A stretch of 64,000 nt of DNA from Marsupella aquatica (GCA_973895155.1 OZ316893.1:12276001-12340000); one strand, 5' to 3'. Counted from the first letter of the stretch, positions 12,772 to 36,496 are shown. Notes: a model not told the origin generated them from the letters alone. Translations and numbers: made by a program.

Positions 12772-13212
12772 ATAAATTTTGTGATACACTAAGATTAGCT
12801 GTGCGGGTTTTCTTTTGGTCTATTTTTTGTTTATTATTATGGTGGATTTGGTTATAATGGTGTACTATATAATTATATCCTCATGCTAAAGTTTTTAGTT
12901 TATCTTCTTGTTATAGAATTTTTGTTCATTGGTGCTTGTGGCTGTAATATGACTTGTGAGTTTTTAATAGGTTCAAGAAAGCCAATGAAAATTTTGAAAA
13001 TGTCATCTGCTTCCAAATTGGGAATCATCAACAATTGTTTATGAACAGGCAGCGTTGGGGCCAAGCTTACAAGAGCAATAGTCCATTGTTGTAGAAAACA
13101 AAAATTGAGTGACTACTGTTATTTGTATTTGTATATGGTTGCAGGTGTTAAAATTGTTAGTTGATGAAACTGTGGAGTATAATCTATACTCAACCCACGC
13201 TGGACAATCAAT

Positions 13213-14878
13213 ATGAATGATCCAGATTTTCAACAGTATACAGATGTAAAAAGAGCTCTCGACCTAGGGTACACTATGAATGAATGTGCAGATGCACTTG
13301 GTGTACATAGAGTGACTCTATGGAAATGCCTCAAAAACTTTGATATTGAGCATAGAATATATCCCCGATATACTTTAGAAGATGTTTGCTCTCTTATTAC
13401 TGAGATTGTACCAATCCATGGATATGCTGAAGATTGGGGAATACGTTTCGTTAGAGCACGTTTAAAAAGGGCTGGTTATAAAATCTCACTAGCACTTGTC
13501 AGAAATGCTTTGGACACATTACTTCCTGGTGTACTTGAAGGAAGGGCACGAAGATGCATCATAAGAAGATTTTATGATGTAATTGAGCCAATGCATCTGT
13601 GGCATATGGATTGTAAGTAAAACATCTATGTCTCTTCTAAATTTTCCCTACTTTTAATTTGAAGTTAACTTTAGAATAGATCCTCAATACTAATAGATTG
13701 TTTGGAAATTGAATGCAGCATATGATAAATTGATGCAATGGGGATTCAGAATTCATGGTGCAATTGATGGGGCTACACACTTTGTTCCATGGATGCATGT
13801 GGCATTGAACAAGAAAGCGCAGACTCTATATGTGGGATATAAGACAGCCATACTTAGATTCGGTCATCCATTGATGATTCGTTCTGATTATGCAACAGAG
13901 CATGTTTTGGTAAGAAGAAACCTTGAAAGAGCAAGACCAAACACAAATTGTTTTCGCACGGGGTCTTCTGTTCATAATCAGGTAATGTTTCTGATTAAAA
14001 TATATAGAGTGGTTCATTTCATATTTCATGTCATCAATTGCAGCTTGGAAATTCTGTAAATTTGAAATCAATTTTGTGCAGGTACTTATATTTGTATCCT
14101 ATCATATGTTTTGGCAGAGAATTGAGGCATTTTGGAACTACATGAAACAAAAAGGAACTAATCACTTCAAGAAGACTTTATATGACTTATCATGTGTGGA
14201 AGGATTTTTACAAATTGATATCCCACTTCATAGATATTGTATGGTTACTGTGATTCTTCCTTTACTGCAAGAGGCTGTAAATGATGTGGTTTTAACATGG
14301 AATGCACATACTGTGAGAGTTGTGCGGACTGGAGGTATGTTGAGACCATCACATATTCCAGAACTTGTATTTCAATCACAAGAAAGAGAAGCTAGAATTA
14401 TTCAGCCTCCACCTTATGCCGAAGAAGCTCAGGTGGATATCGAACAAGAAGATGACATCATCGATCCAATGGGAATTGATTATTGGAATCACAACAATGA
14501 TCGTGGAAACTTTGAAGATCGCATAAACGATTTGAATGATGAAGTAAACATTGTTTTGTATTATTATTAATGTTCATGTGAATTATGAAATGATGATATA
14601 AGAAATACTTTTGTTTATATGCCCTTATTCATGTTTTATTTCTTTTGCAGAATTTACAATACATTCGTGATATTGCATATGAAAGAAACCAAGTGAGAGT
14701 CACAATTGCAAAAGACAAATTGCGAATGCATCTTCTTCTTTCTATAGAGTGTCAAAATAGTATGGACGCTTCATTGGACTTGGAGGACTATGTACAAAAT
14801 GAATTAGGGCTACCTAATTTGTCAGATGGTAGATTATGGGCCTTAAGATCCTTGCAACAAACATTACAGATTATATGA
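13213..14878 (+). CDS. DDE integrase-type transposase, four exons, apparently intact
   Basis: Exons 13213-13612, 13719-13981, 14118-14543 and 14651-14878 join in phase at GT-AG sites and give 438 residues. Residues about 20-40 (TMNECADALGVHRVTLWKCL) read as a helix-turn-helix. The core follows with first Asp in LWHMD, the family motif FRIHGAIDG, second Asp in IRSDY, then TGSSVHNQ and catalytic Glu in RIEAFW. This layout fits an integrase-core family recalled from fish, cnidarian and fungal proteins, in which the segments WHxDGNHKL, IHGxIDG, RSDxG and GxSVHNQRIE occur in this order. The C-terminus is acidic and may be regulatory. Unlike the neighbouring oxygenase gene it has no stop or frameshift, so it was either active recently or is maintained. 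The element superfamily is not settled. Confidence 0.7.
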
Positions 14879-14989
14879 CTGACACAATATGTGAGGTAAT
14901 ATAATAGTTTACCAGTGACACAAACACTTCTTCTTGAGGCTTTAGCAATATTCGAAGAAATTATTTTCTAGTCTATTGGCTTGAGAGAT

Positions 14990-17400
14990 ATTTGTTCAAG
15001 TTTTGAGCCCATAATTTTGCTCTCATCCTAGTATTTAACCTAGCTTTGGACCCTTGTCTGAAAATGCCAATAATTAAATCCTTGATTTTTTTCATAAATT
15101 TGCATCCAAGACTAAGCATGCTTGGTATTTTGATTCCAAATCCACTCTCACATTGTTGGTTTGAAATCTCCTTGGCCAGTTGTAGTGGGGCAAGTTTGAT
15201 TCAAGTCCTTTGTATTTTGTTATAATGGTCCTCCTATTTACCCTAACTTTGGACCCTAACTAGCTTGTCTCAAAAAAATGCCAAGAACAAATCCTCAATA
15301 TTTTGTTGTGTATTTATAGCATAGACTGAGCCCAATCAATATTGTGATTCAAAATCCACTTACACTTTGAAGGTTAAATCTTTCCTAATGGTGGTGGTGG
15401 AGCAAGTTTGTGATCTACCTTTGTATTTTTTGTCATGGTAGTCCCATTTACCCTACCTTTGGACCCTTGACTTAGACAATGTCAATAAATAAATCTTCAT
15501 TAATGTAATGTGTATTTACACCCTAGACTAAGCCCAGGACCAAGCTTGACCTGGTGATTCCAACTTTGCTCTCACTTTGTGGGTTCCATCTTTCTTTGCT
15601 CACTTGTGTGGTGGAGCTATTTTCTTTATTGTCCTAAGTTGTATTTTTGTTATTTACTCGCAGTGACCCTAGCTTTAGACCCAACCCAGCTTGTCTGAAG
15701 AAACCAGATCCTTATAACTTGTTTATGTTGTACACCCTCCATTACAATGATTGTTGTCATTGGACAAGCTCTCATTTTGTTGGTTTCACCTTTTTTAAGT
15801 CACTTCTATAGTGGAGCAAGAGTATTCAAGTCATTTCTATATTTTGCTCCAGGAGAGTTTATTGTCCTTTAGGCCCTTGTATCAAAATGCCAAACGTCAA
15901 ATCCTCATAATTTTGTCACAAGTTCACACCCTGGACTAAGCATGGTATTTTCATTCATAATTTGCCTGTCACATTGCTGGTTTGACATTTTCTTGGTCAG
16001 TTGTGTGGTGGATCAAGTTTGTTCTCATCCTTTGTATTTTGGATATGATCTTCTCATTTACCCTACCTTTAGACCTTGATTGAGAAAAATCCCAAGATAC
16101 AAATCCCCATAATTTTGTTGAGTATTTACACCCTTAGTAGACTGAGCCTGGCTTGGGTCATTCCAAATCCACTCTCACTTTGCTGGTTCAGCATTTTCTT
16201 GGCCAGTTATGTACCATGACAATATACACAGTACCATGACAAGTATACAATAAATGGAGAAATTTACTTGTCATGGTCTTGGCCAGTTATGTACCATGAC
16301 AAGTATACAAAGTTAGGGTTAAATGGGAAGACCATGACAAGTAAATTTCTCCATTTATTTACACCTTTGATTGAGTCTGGTTTGGTGATCTCAAACCCAC
16401 TTTTATTTTGCTGGTTGCACATTTTCTTGGGCAGTTGTGGGATGGAGCTCGCTTATTTAAGTCCTTGGTATTTGTGTTATGGTTCTCCCATTTACCCTAC
16501 TTGACTTTGGGCCTTTGTCATAGAAAAATGCCAAGAAACAAATGCTCATGGTTTTTTTTTTTGCATTTACACCTCATGCTCATAATGTGAATCAAAATCA
16601 GTTCTCGTTGATTTCATTTTTCCTTAGTTAGCTATGTGAGGGAGCAAGTTTGTTCACGTTCTTTGTATTTTGGTGAATGATGATCCTTCCATTTACCCCA
16701 CTTAACTTTGGAGCCTTGTCTAAGAAAAATGCCAAGAAACAAATTCACATGATTTCTTTGTGTATTTACCCCTAAGGCTAAGCCTGATATTGTGATTTGA
16801 AATGTGCTCTCACTTTATTGGTTTCATTTTTCATAAGTCAGTTGTGTAGGGGAGAAAGTCATTTGTATTTGGTTAATATGAGCTTCCCATTTACCTTAGC
16901 TTTGGATCTTTCTTTCAAAAAAATGTCAAGAAGCAAATTAACATAACTTTTTACACCCTAGATTTAGTGGGCCTTGGTGATTCCAAATTTGTTCCCACTT
17001 TGCTGTCAGTTTGGCCAATTGTGTGGTGGTGCAGGTCAATTCAAGTCCTTTGCATTTTTGTTGTGCTCTTCCCATTTACCCTAGCTGTGGACCATTGTCT
17101 TAATAAAATGCTGAGAAACAAATCGTCATATTTTCTTTGTGTATTTACACCATAGAGCGATACCCAAATGTGTTCAAGTTATTTGTATTTCTAAACAGTG
17201 TTGGTATTTACTCTAGTCTGGACCCCTTTGAAAGAAATTGCCAAATAATAAATGCTGATAGTTTCTTTGTGTATTTTTTAAGAGACACAGCATGACCGAC
17301 CTTGTGATCGCAAATTGGTCCTGACTTTGGTGGTTCTACCTTTCCTTGAACTGTTGTTGTTGTGGAGCAAGTATGTTGAAGCCTTAGTTACGCCTTTTTT
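14990..17400 (+). repeat. Degenerate tandem array of about 200-bp units
   Basis: About a dozen diverged units share, in order, TTTACCCTAGCTTTGGACC, TTGTCTnAnAAAATGCCAAG, CAAATCCTCATAATTTTGTT, GTATTTACACCCTAGACTAAG, CACTCTCACTTTG, TTTCCTTGGCCAGTTGTGTG and TGGAGCAAGTTTGTTCAAG. The ATGCCAAG-like block recurs at about 15053, 15263, 15470, 15685, 15875, 16080, 16515, 16715, 16910, 17095 and 17230, a spacing of 185-215 bp. No coding frame is conserved across units. It starts about 110 bp after the transposase stop codon. Confidence 0.7.
16250..16358. repeat. Perfect 31-bp inverted repeat with a 47-bp loop
   Basis: The arms at 16250-16280 and 16328-16358 are exact reverse complements (left arm begins ATAAATGGAG, right arm ends CTCCATTTAT). 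A block starting TTGGCCAGTTATGTACCATG also occurs twice in direct orientation, just left of and inside the structure (from about 16198 and 16279). The flanking array is degenerate, so perfect arms point to a recent event such as template switching during replication repair. Confidence 0.85.
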
Positions 17401-18239
17401 TCTATGGTGATGGTTAGTCATAAAATATGGTTAAGGTTAATATTTACAAAACTAACTTATTTATCAATTAGTTATGAATTAAAGTGTCAATGGACCAGGG
17501 TAGTATGGACAAAGTATCATGAGGGTTTGATGTGAAGGGGGTTCCAAGAAACACAGATAGATAGCGATAGACCACATTATCCTTACCAGAATAAAAGTTA
17601 TTTTTTTAATAAAATGAGTTAAGTTCATATAGTCATCTGGGCATTTTGTTAAGCATTTAAGTGCATGAGTTTTAATTAGTTCCTATTTATTCCCTATTTA
17701 GAAATTGGATAATCGGTTTTTCAATGTGTACAGTAGTTTGTTCAATGAATCACTTCCCCCCCCCCCAAAAAAAAAAAAAAACTCCCGCTTGAAAACTATT
17801 GCATGTTTCTCTCTTGAGAATGAAAACCATTTTTTAGTTCTCTAAAATAAAATAAAACCTTGGTGGTGGTGTATATTTTGTGTGTTATTTTTTCTGGATG
17901 TGCATTGTTTTTTGGGGTGACTTTTCCTGGAGAAGGTATTTTTTCCGTGAAATTTGTTCTCCCTTCAAAATGCTCCATTTTTGTTATTCCCCTAACTATC
18001 ATTTGGAGTAAAACCTTTTACTTTCTCCAATATCTCAAAATGAATTTTCTCTGTAGAATATTTTGAATTTTTTTACTCTTTATTGAATGCTTCAAATATT
18101 TCTCACCTTATGTTATTTCCAATTTTTTCCAATGTTGTGTTTGAGAAGAAAAATTATAATTACACTATGTAGTGACCCATTTGATTATTTTTACGCATTA
18201 CTAGTTATGTAATTCTGTTTTTCTCCCTTTATCTTTCCA
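17401..18239. other. AT-rich intergenic DNA with a poly-C/poly-A run
   Basis: No gene recognised. A C-run followed by an A-run at about 17757-17780 is a simple repeat and may be an old retroposon tail. The stretch separates the mobile block from the INO80 promoter region. Confidence 0.4.
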
Positions 18240-19000
18240 GTTCCGAATCCTCTCTTTTCAGACTCTTTTCCGCAGATATTTTCTCTCGGTTCAACTTTTT
18301 AGCAGATTTTCTCCCCGCAACATTTCAAACACCGTACCCAATTACATGGTTCTCGTCTCAACTCTTGAAGGGAGGGATTGGAGGGATTGGGAGGAGGAGG
18401 GCTCATGGGGCGGAGGGGAGGGCGAGGGAGAGGAGGAGGAGCAGGAGGAGGAGGAGCAGGAGGAGGGGAGGGCCATGGGGGCAGAAGGCAGGAGGCAATG
18501 GCTACCTTTTCCACGGTGCGGAGTTGCAGTTTTCTTGCGGTCGGGCTGTTTGAGGAGGTGTGGACGATGTCGGCGAGGCGGACGTGGTGGCAAAGAGGCG
18601 CTGAGATGCAGGGGTGATTGAGAATCGAAACAATCGTCGGTCGAAGAAGTGTGTGCGATGAAGCGAGGGCTTCTCTCGCCTCCTGCTTGTTTGGGAAATT
18701 GTTGTTGTTGCTGAGGAGGAGAGGAGTACATGTCCGTAGTTGACGAGGGCTGCTGCTGCTGCCGTCCTCGGGGTGCGGGCTTTTTCGGCGAGAGCAGCAG
18801 CAGGGGCAGCAGACGAGGCGTGCAGGAGGTTCTTCCTTCTCTTCGTCTTCTTATTCGTCTGCCACCATGCCCGCCCCGGGCGATAGGTATGATGATGGAG
18901 GAGACTCGAGTTCCACGGAGGACGACGAAAGGTGAAAACAAGACCTATATCTGTTTCAGAGATCGAAGGAATGAGGAGAGATAGGTCGAGGGTTGGTTGT
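18240..19000 (+). promoter_or_regulatory. GC-rich putative promoter or 5' leader region of INO80
   Basis: GC-rich island between AT-rich intergenic DNA and the INO80 exons, with a purine-rich GGA/GAG microsatellite at about 18378-18475. Pyrimidine- or purine-rich leaders of this kind are common at plant housekeeping genes. Long frames on both strands are composition-driven. One possible initiating exon ends near 18931 (ATG near 18895, then AAAG followed by GTGAAA), but I cannot prove that it joins the INO80 exons. Confidence 0.35.
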
Positions 19001-19645
19001 GTCATTTGTTGAGTTTGTCTGATGTTGATTTAGCTCCCGGATGCCGCTCCCGGATCCCGTGCACGGATTTAAGGATGTTACCCTGAATTTGACCGTCTGT
19101 GGATTAGTTCTGAAAATTGATGTTTTCTCTGTGTTTGTGATGGGGTTTTCGTGCCATTCGTCCTCTGTTGGGATTTGTTAGGTTTGTTGCCTAGACATTT
19201 TGCTCACATTTCCGGTTGGGGCGCTTGGTCTTTTTTCTGGAGACATCGTTCTGCCAGGAAGTTCATAGTCTGCAATATAAGTGTTTTAACGAATTATTGT
19301 GTTTCCCTTTGTCCATTTCAGCCGTTCAATGACTTAGAGTATCCCAAGCTCTATTACAGAACTCAGGGGAGGGTCTGTTACGTTGACGGGCTTGTTATCT
19401 TTCGATTGGAAAGCATTTATAGATTCTTCACATTCCGTCTGTTTCCAAATACGGGGCGATATTCGCACTCTGATCTTGTAGACCCTACTTTCCCTGGTTT
19501 TGTTCGTGAGATGGGTCTTGTTCTTGGAAGGCCACTTGATCTCTTCATGCCTTTACTACTACGAAATCTTCATTTTGTACCCTTTTCAACTACGTATCTG
19601 TCCTTTGTTGCCGTGTACTCATTTAAAATTGCGGTGTTGTGCCAG

Positions 19646-31016
<11,371 letters not shown>

Positions 31017-33766
31017 CCTCTGCGGGAACAAATTATATGGATGGGAGATGGGGCAGGTTCGATATCCAGTTTCATATGCATCGTGAAGGTCTTAAAATAT
31101 AGGGATTCAGCTGGAGATTTTGACGGATTGAGAGCCCACGATCTCTTCTGTAGTTGTGTAGAGTATTTTGTAGTGAGGACATTATAGGGATGCAATTCAA
31201 GGGGGAATTCAGAAAATCTGTGCAAATTGTATTGAGATACATTCAACCAATTCACCATCGGAAAGTTTCACGATTAATGCCCTGAGCTTGAAATCAACCA
31301 TGTTGTCCTTGATGTTTCTCTGCCGAAATTGTTCGTTTGCTGCATCCGATATTTGTTCAAACCTTTGGAATTTTCATCTCACTTGACCCCAAGACAGCAC
31401 TGAACATTCCGCGCTGAAAGTGTACCTGGACTTGTAGTCGACCATAGTTTCCAATGACGGCGTAATGTACTACATCGACGATGCAAGATCTGTGGCTCCC
31501 AGTAGGCCCAAATGTTATCACGGTGATAATTGTGCAGTTCTCCATCGAAATAGGACTCTCAAGAAAATATGTGATGTGACGTTTCTTGGTGGAGGAAACA
31601 CAATTAAGTTCATACAAATTGAAAGCAAAAGTGGTGGGTGGGGTTCTTTACAAGATGAGATATCAACCATATTTCGCAATGAGGGCGCAATGTACTGCAT
31701 CCAAGATGCACCAATGTAGGGCTGTAGGTCCTCTACAATGATGTGAATCATCATACTGATTATAGGAGGCCCCCCTGGCAAAGTTTATAAATCGACAGAC
31801 CCCCAAAATTTAGAAGCCACCAGAGATAACTTAATACAATGTGGGATCCGCTTTTAAAAGTCTGTCTAGAGGGCCCCTGGCAAACTTTATGGCTTAATAG
31901 ACCCTGCTTAGTACAATATACAAACCACCCGCTTAAAAGTCCCCCAGCAGACCACCACTTGGTACGATATCACAGACTCTGTGGATTTTGTGCGATGTAA
32001 AAACTGAGATTGTATACTGCGCCTTATTTTGCTTTCCATTGTTCAAATTTGGGGCTTGAACAATGATAATGTTTTCTTCATGTCTGTGCTTGATCATCTG
32101 TCCGTGATTTAGCTTAGCCTCGAGCTCGCACGACTCCAAACCGTGGCAGCAGAGATGTACTATGGGTTCGGGAGGATGGAAGAACAAAGACATCTACTGT
32201 AAACAAGCAAAACAATATTCAGTTCAGTTCACATCAAACTCCATTGAAGCAGGGCCTACACCTTCCCTCGCTTTGCTGTTTCTTGCCTTTTTTTTGTACT
32301 CTTCATAGATAAACTCTTGGTATTTCTCCTTTAATTACATTCTTTGGGCCATGCCCCTTCCCTAGCCACTTGCCCCCACCCACCCAAAGAAAAAACAAAG
32401 AGTAGCTTGCATTTGGATATGTTGGAGCTGTGGATGTTAGCCATGAATGAAGAAGAGAGAAAAAGCCGTCAAGTTCTTGAAACTCCACATGTCATTATTG
32501 TACCCCATCAACTTTGCAAGTTGAACTTGGTCTATCACTGGAAAATTGAAAATCACAGCGCTGGCCGACAACAATTTACCGCACGAGTTGGAGTGTACTC
32601 CTGATCAAGTTTAGGGCCTTGTACTCGTACACATTCAAACCATTTCAATCCGGTAGAAAAAGCATCCAAAGAAGTTATTTCTCGAGAAGTTACAATACGA
32701 GCTGGGTGCTGAGCCAAAACTGGTGTGTTCAGGTTTGTAGTAGCGTCCCACTCTCGCCAAATGTTGTGGATGCGTCCTGGTTGTCTCCAGCAAGCCAAAA
32801 CTGCTGTGTTCAGGTGTGCAGTAGCGTTGCCTGCCCACTCTCGCCAAATGTTGTGGATGCGTCCTGGTAATTGCACATCAAAATGCTGCAACTGGATGCA
32901 TAGAAGGAGCAACACTCGGGTTTACCATAGTTTGGAAAACGTTCGATTTGTAGGTACACAGCTTACCAGGGATGGTGATTGCATCGTCTTTGTTGGAAAG
33001 GCAGCTGATAGTATCAACCCCTAGCTTATATTGTGCCCAATAATGAGTGGAGTTGTTTCCCTGTCCCTGCGACGGTCAGCAAGTCTTACTTTTCACCGAC
33101 ACCTTTCAGCCGGGCTTCAACCCTTTCGGCAGTCTCAGTTCAGCAGTTTTCAGAAACTTGTGCGTAGTGTTTGTTATCATCGAGACTTGTGTGGTCCCTT
33201 GCACGTACAAGAAGATTCTGTTCTCCAGCTGTTCTGCATGTTGCAGCTGTATCCTGCGACTCTAGATTCAGCTTAACTATGTGCTGTCATGTGGCGTGGC
33301 TTGCTTTGGCAATACCTGGAATTGTAGATCATGTCCTAGGTGACTTTGCTTAGTATACAGGCCCTACTAACCGATCAAATGAGGCTTTTTCGGTGCAAGT
33401 CAGGTGGACAACTCCTTAACAGAACAGAAACTAAAAACTTGTGCTGGGAGCTACCTCTATGGCTTTCGCATTTCCGTTCAGGACTGTGGATAGGGAACCG
33501 TAGGCTGGAAAAGGCTTTTTGCCGATCCGCATATCAGGAGCCCTCGATGATGTAATGGTTGATCTGCCATTCTATAAACACGTCTCTTGGTGCTGCCCTG
33601 AAAACCTGAATATCCCGATCAGAGAGGTTTTGCTCGAGGTATTAACGCCCCTTCCATCAGTGTTATTTGTGAGAACATAAACCACATTTAGTTGGTAAGC
33701 ACCAGGTAAGGCTGCACGACCATTTCATTGAACTGATGTGCATAACAAGAATTTCTTCAGGTCTGC
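31017..33766. other. Region between INO80 and the NFKBIL1-like gene: 3' UTR and small repeats
   Basis: The first few hundred bases probably hold the INO80 3' UTR. No second gene is supported. Two diverged segments near 31430-31490 and 31655-31715 share AATGTACT-CATC-A-GATGCA. A diverged duplication of about 102 bp at 31768-31960 is marked by GGCCCCCTGGCAAA-TTTAT. Open frames here are below 125 codons and show no family motif. Confidence 0.4.
32713..32867 (+). repeat. 81-bp tandem duplication
   Basis: GCCAAAACTGnTGTGTTCAGG begins at 32713 and 32794. Both copies end in TCTCGCCAAATGTTGTGGAT followed by GCGTCCTGG. The second copy has a small insertion. Near identity implies a fairly recent duplication. 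Confidence 0.85.
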
Positions 33767-36496
33767 CTATTCACCAGCTTGCTCGGTCGCATCCGCCAAA
33801 GAATTCAATAGTTGGCAGACAGTCTGCACTCCTGCCATAATCACATTCTTGTCCTCCGCAGAGAGATGACGACCAAACACTTGTAAAAATTTATCCGGAT
33901 GCCTGAAAACAAAACATGAGTAATCATCAGTAGATTACAACCATCTGCCACAACTATCACAGTTCCATATCGAAGGCTGTAGAAGTTAGCTGTGGGTTTG
34001 GTGGTCCAGTTACGTTACCATCGAAGCCGTTCACGCTGGATAAGAGGACGAAGAGCAGCTCCCGTCAGACCCAGCTCAGCTAGTAGCAATGTCTCGGTGC
34101 CTGCATCATCACAAACAAATTCCCACCAAAAGCCATACTCTCATAAATGAGAATCCTCTATGGAGCCGTTCTGTAGCTTCATCTTCAAGGGGCTTTAAGT
34201 AACAGACATTAAATAGCTGCACAGACACCTATGGCATGAGAAACCTTTCGGTACTATTCTATCAAAACTTGAGGTATCCTACTGGTCACCCTCTTGAGTT
34301 GCATCTTCGCGCAGTAACTAATTCAAACTAGGGCAGCAACATATATAAGAAGAATAGCCATCTCACCTAGACTTCTGCCCGCGGTAATATGAGTTCCAGT
34401 CTCAATGTCTATCCGAGTGACTGGCCAAGGTACATCATGAAATCGGATGGCACCAACTGGAAGCGTGTCAACTCCTGAAGGCTTTGTCGGAGGATCCCTG
34501 CTACTCACAGTGCCATCGTCTGTCCCAGATCTACCCACAAATCTCTCAACAAACTCTGCATATGCTCTGTTATAATCATCCCAGTCACCCAGCAAGCTCC
34601 CGGGTACTTCACTGCCAGCACCACTCTGCCTCGTGATATTATCAGTAGCAAATTCACTGTCTCTTTCCATACGCCAATCCAAGGATGCTGATAACAAATG
34701 ATGTTTCCGGATATTGGCGCGTTCTGTCTGCAGGTTTCCCAAATGCTGGACTTTCTCAACTGAGTCTACCAGGTCACGAAGGCCTGCACAGGGTACCATT
34801 CATACTTAGAGGGCACATAAAGTACTACATCAACAAGGTGCATGCCGAACTCTAGAGACATAGTCACACATACTCCGATATCAGTTAGCCTATACCAGAT
34901 ACACACCACTGGCATTTCCTTTGGCAGACAAGGGGCACATACAACCAAGAGACTACTCCCAACTGTTGAACTCTTCTGGCGGAGATCTGGAATTCATACT
35001 CACCGAGAGAAACTGGAGTCTTGTCATAAGCGTTCATGAGATACTCATCCGGCTTGTAAATCTGGAGCATAGCAGCCACCTGTGCATGTTGTCCAAGGCA
35101 TGCCAGATGTAGAGCTGTGTTGCCGGCATCATTTTGACGATTGATCCTCTTCCCGTCACCAGCCCCCAACCCTAAGAGGATTTTCACAACCTGGGATCCA
35201 CACCACAAAATATTATAGCCACTCTTAAGCAACCACTTCCACCCTCTGTCTTTGAATTAAACCCATTGCAGACATGCATTTGACAAATTTTCCAAACCTT
35301 TAATTGGGAACTTTCTTAGAGGATGTTATATCAAGCCATTGCAGGCATACATTTGACAATTCTTCCAAAAAGTTTGGGGGAGCTTTCTTAGAGGTTGTTA
35401 TATTCCTTGCATCACAGTGGGAAAAACGCACTCTGAAGTACAAAACGAACACCTCAAGGAGTCCATCCTGTTTGCATCGCAGATGCATACTGAGCCCAGA
35501 AGACCAAAAAATCTCACTCTTCTCCCACAAAAATGGATTCACCAAATCCAGACAAATATCTGACATCCAAACCAAGAATTGAAACTGAATACCGTTCCAC
35601 AATGCCAAAGTCGGGTGCTTCAGCTTACTGCATGAAAAAAGTGGGGGAAAGAGAGACCTCAACATGACCATAAAGAGAAGCCCAGTGCAGTGCTGAGTAC
35701 CCCGAATTGTCTTTTGATGAGACCTTGGAAACTTGAGAAATTAGTTCTCGCACTCGTTCCGCTTGGCCAAGACGCACAGCTTCATGGAGCATTTTATCTT
35801 CCTCCTGCAAGTCTCCATCAAATGACGTCTGACCTTCAGAACTACGATCGACCACGCATAACAGGCATTACAGGATGGCACCGGAAGATACAATCTACAG
35901 CTACAGCAGTTTCGGATGCCATACCCTCATCGACTTCGCAGAACGTGAAATCGCATGTCCACCTTCATCGCCATTCTCTTTCTTCTGCTTTGCTTTATCG
36001 TCAAGCCTGCTCTTCTTTCGGTGGCGTTTCCGTGACCTGTTCAACACGAAGGAAACAGACAATTATGAGCCACTGAGTGGTCTGACTGCCTATGACTTAA
36101 CCCTCTGAGAGAAAAAGAGATCCCTTTTTCAATCATTTACTTCATTTACCATATATATGTCAGTTCAAACTAGAACATTGCAGAAGCCTCCGGTTGCTTG
36201 ATCACAATGCCGAGAAGGATGGTTCAAGCAAAATGCAGGACTGTCATTTACAAGATAAATGAAGCAAGCCAAAAATGAAAAAAGGTAAATTGCACAAACT
36301 TTCTCTGGAGATCCGGGGAAGTGGCAACGGAGCGCAGAGATTGCCAAGCTGAAAATACTCGCTCTCGATTCTCTGAGCTAGTTCCGTGCGGATTTCGCAA
36401 TGCTCTCCTCAATTTCCGAACGGCCTCGTCCTCCTCACCTGCTACCTGACGAGAGTCCATTTGCCCCGAAGAACCCGTCTCTGCAGATCGCCGCAT
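33767..36496 (-). CDS. NFKBIL1-like protein: ankyrin repeats plus J-like C-terminus
   Basis: Complete seven-exon gene, all joins in phase: 36496-36300, 36036-35925, 35828-35658, 35190-35004, 34783-34367, 34100-34019, 33902-33767. It encodes 433 residues (human NFKBIL1 has about 380). Residues 1-65 are charged and helical. A basic nuclear-signal-like stretch follows (KSRKRHRKKSR). Two ankyrin repeats come from exons 3-4 (GYSALHWASLYGHVE and GNTALHLACLGQHAQV). A linker contains WDDYNRAYAEFVERF and the motif RFHDVPWP. The C-terminus reads RERLRWHPDKFLQVFG and ends in a helix. RWHPDKF resembles the HPD signature of J-domains, as in animal NFKBIL1, but a full J-domain is not evident. The animal protein is nuclear and linked to mRNA processing and NF-kappa-B inhibition. 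Plants lack NF-kappa-B, so an RNA-processing role is the likelier inference. The third intron contains a diverged duplication of about 73 bp near 35264-35405. Confidence 0.9.

Larger units (their letters stand above)
9578..17400 (+). mobile_element. Putative large DNA transposon with oxygenase and DDE transposase genes (limits uncertain)
   Basis: Two same-strand genes, a 2-oxoglutarate dioxygenase-like gene and a DDE integrase-type transposase, lie 440 bp apart. Tandem arrays flank the pair on both sides (187-bp units left, about 200-bp units right). TET/JBP-family oxygenases are known to travel inside DNA transposons in fungi (the KDZ elements). The transposase here is of another type, an integrase-like family that I recall from fish, cnidarian and fungal proteins. 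No terminal inverted repeats or target duplications were found, so the limits given are simply the outer edges of the arrays. Confidence 0.45.

Noticed and set aside
18342-19005. Long minus-strand ORFs rich in Pro, Ser and Gln
   Set aside because: They lie antisense to the purine-rich, GC-rich INO80 leader; composition and microsatellite explain the open frames.
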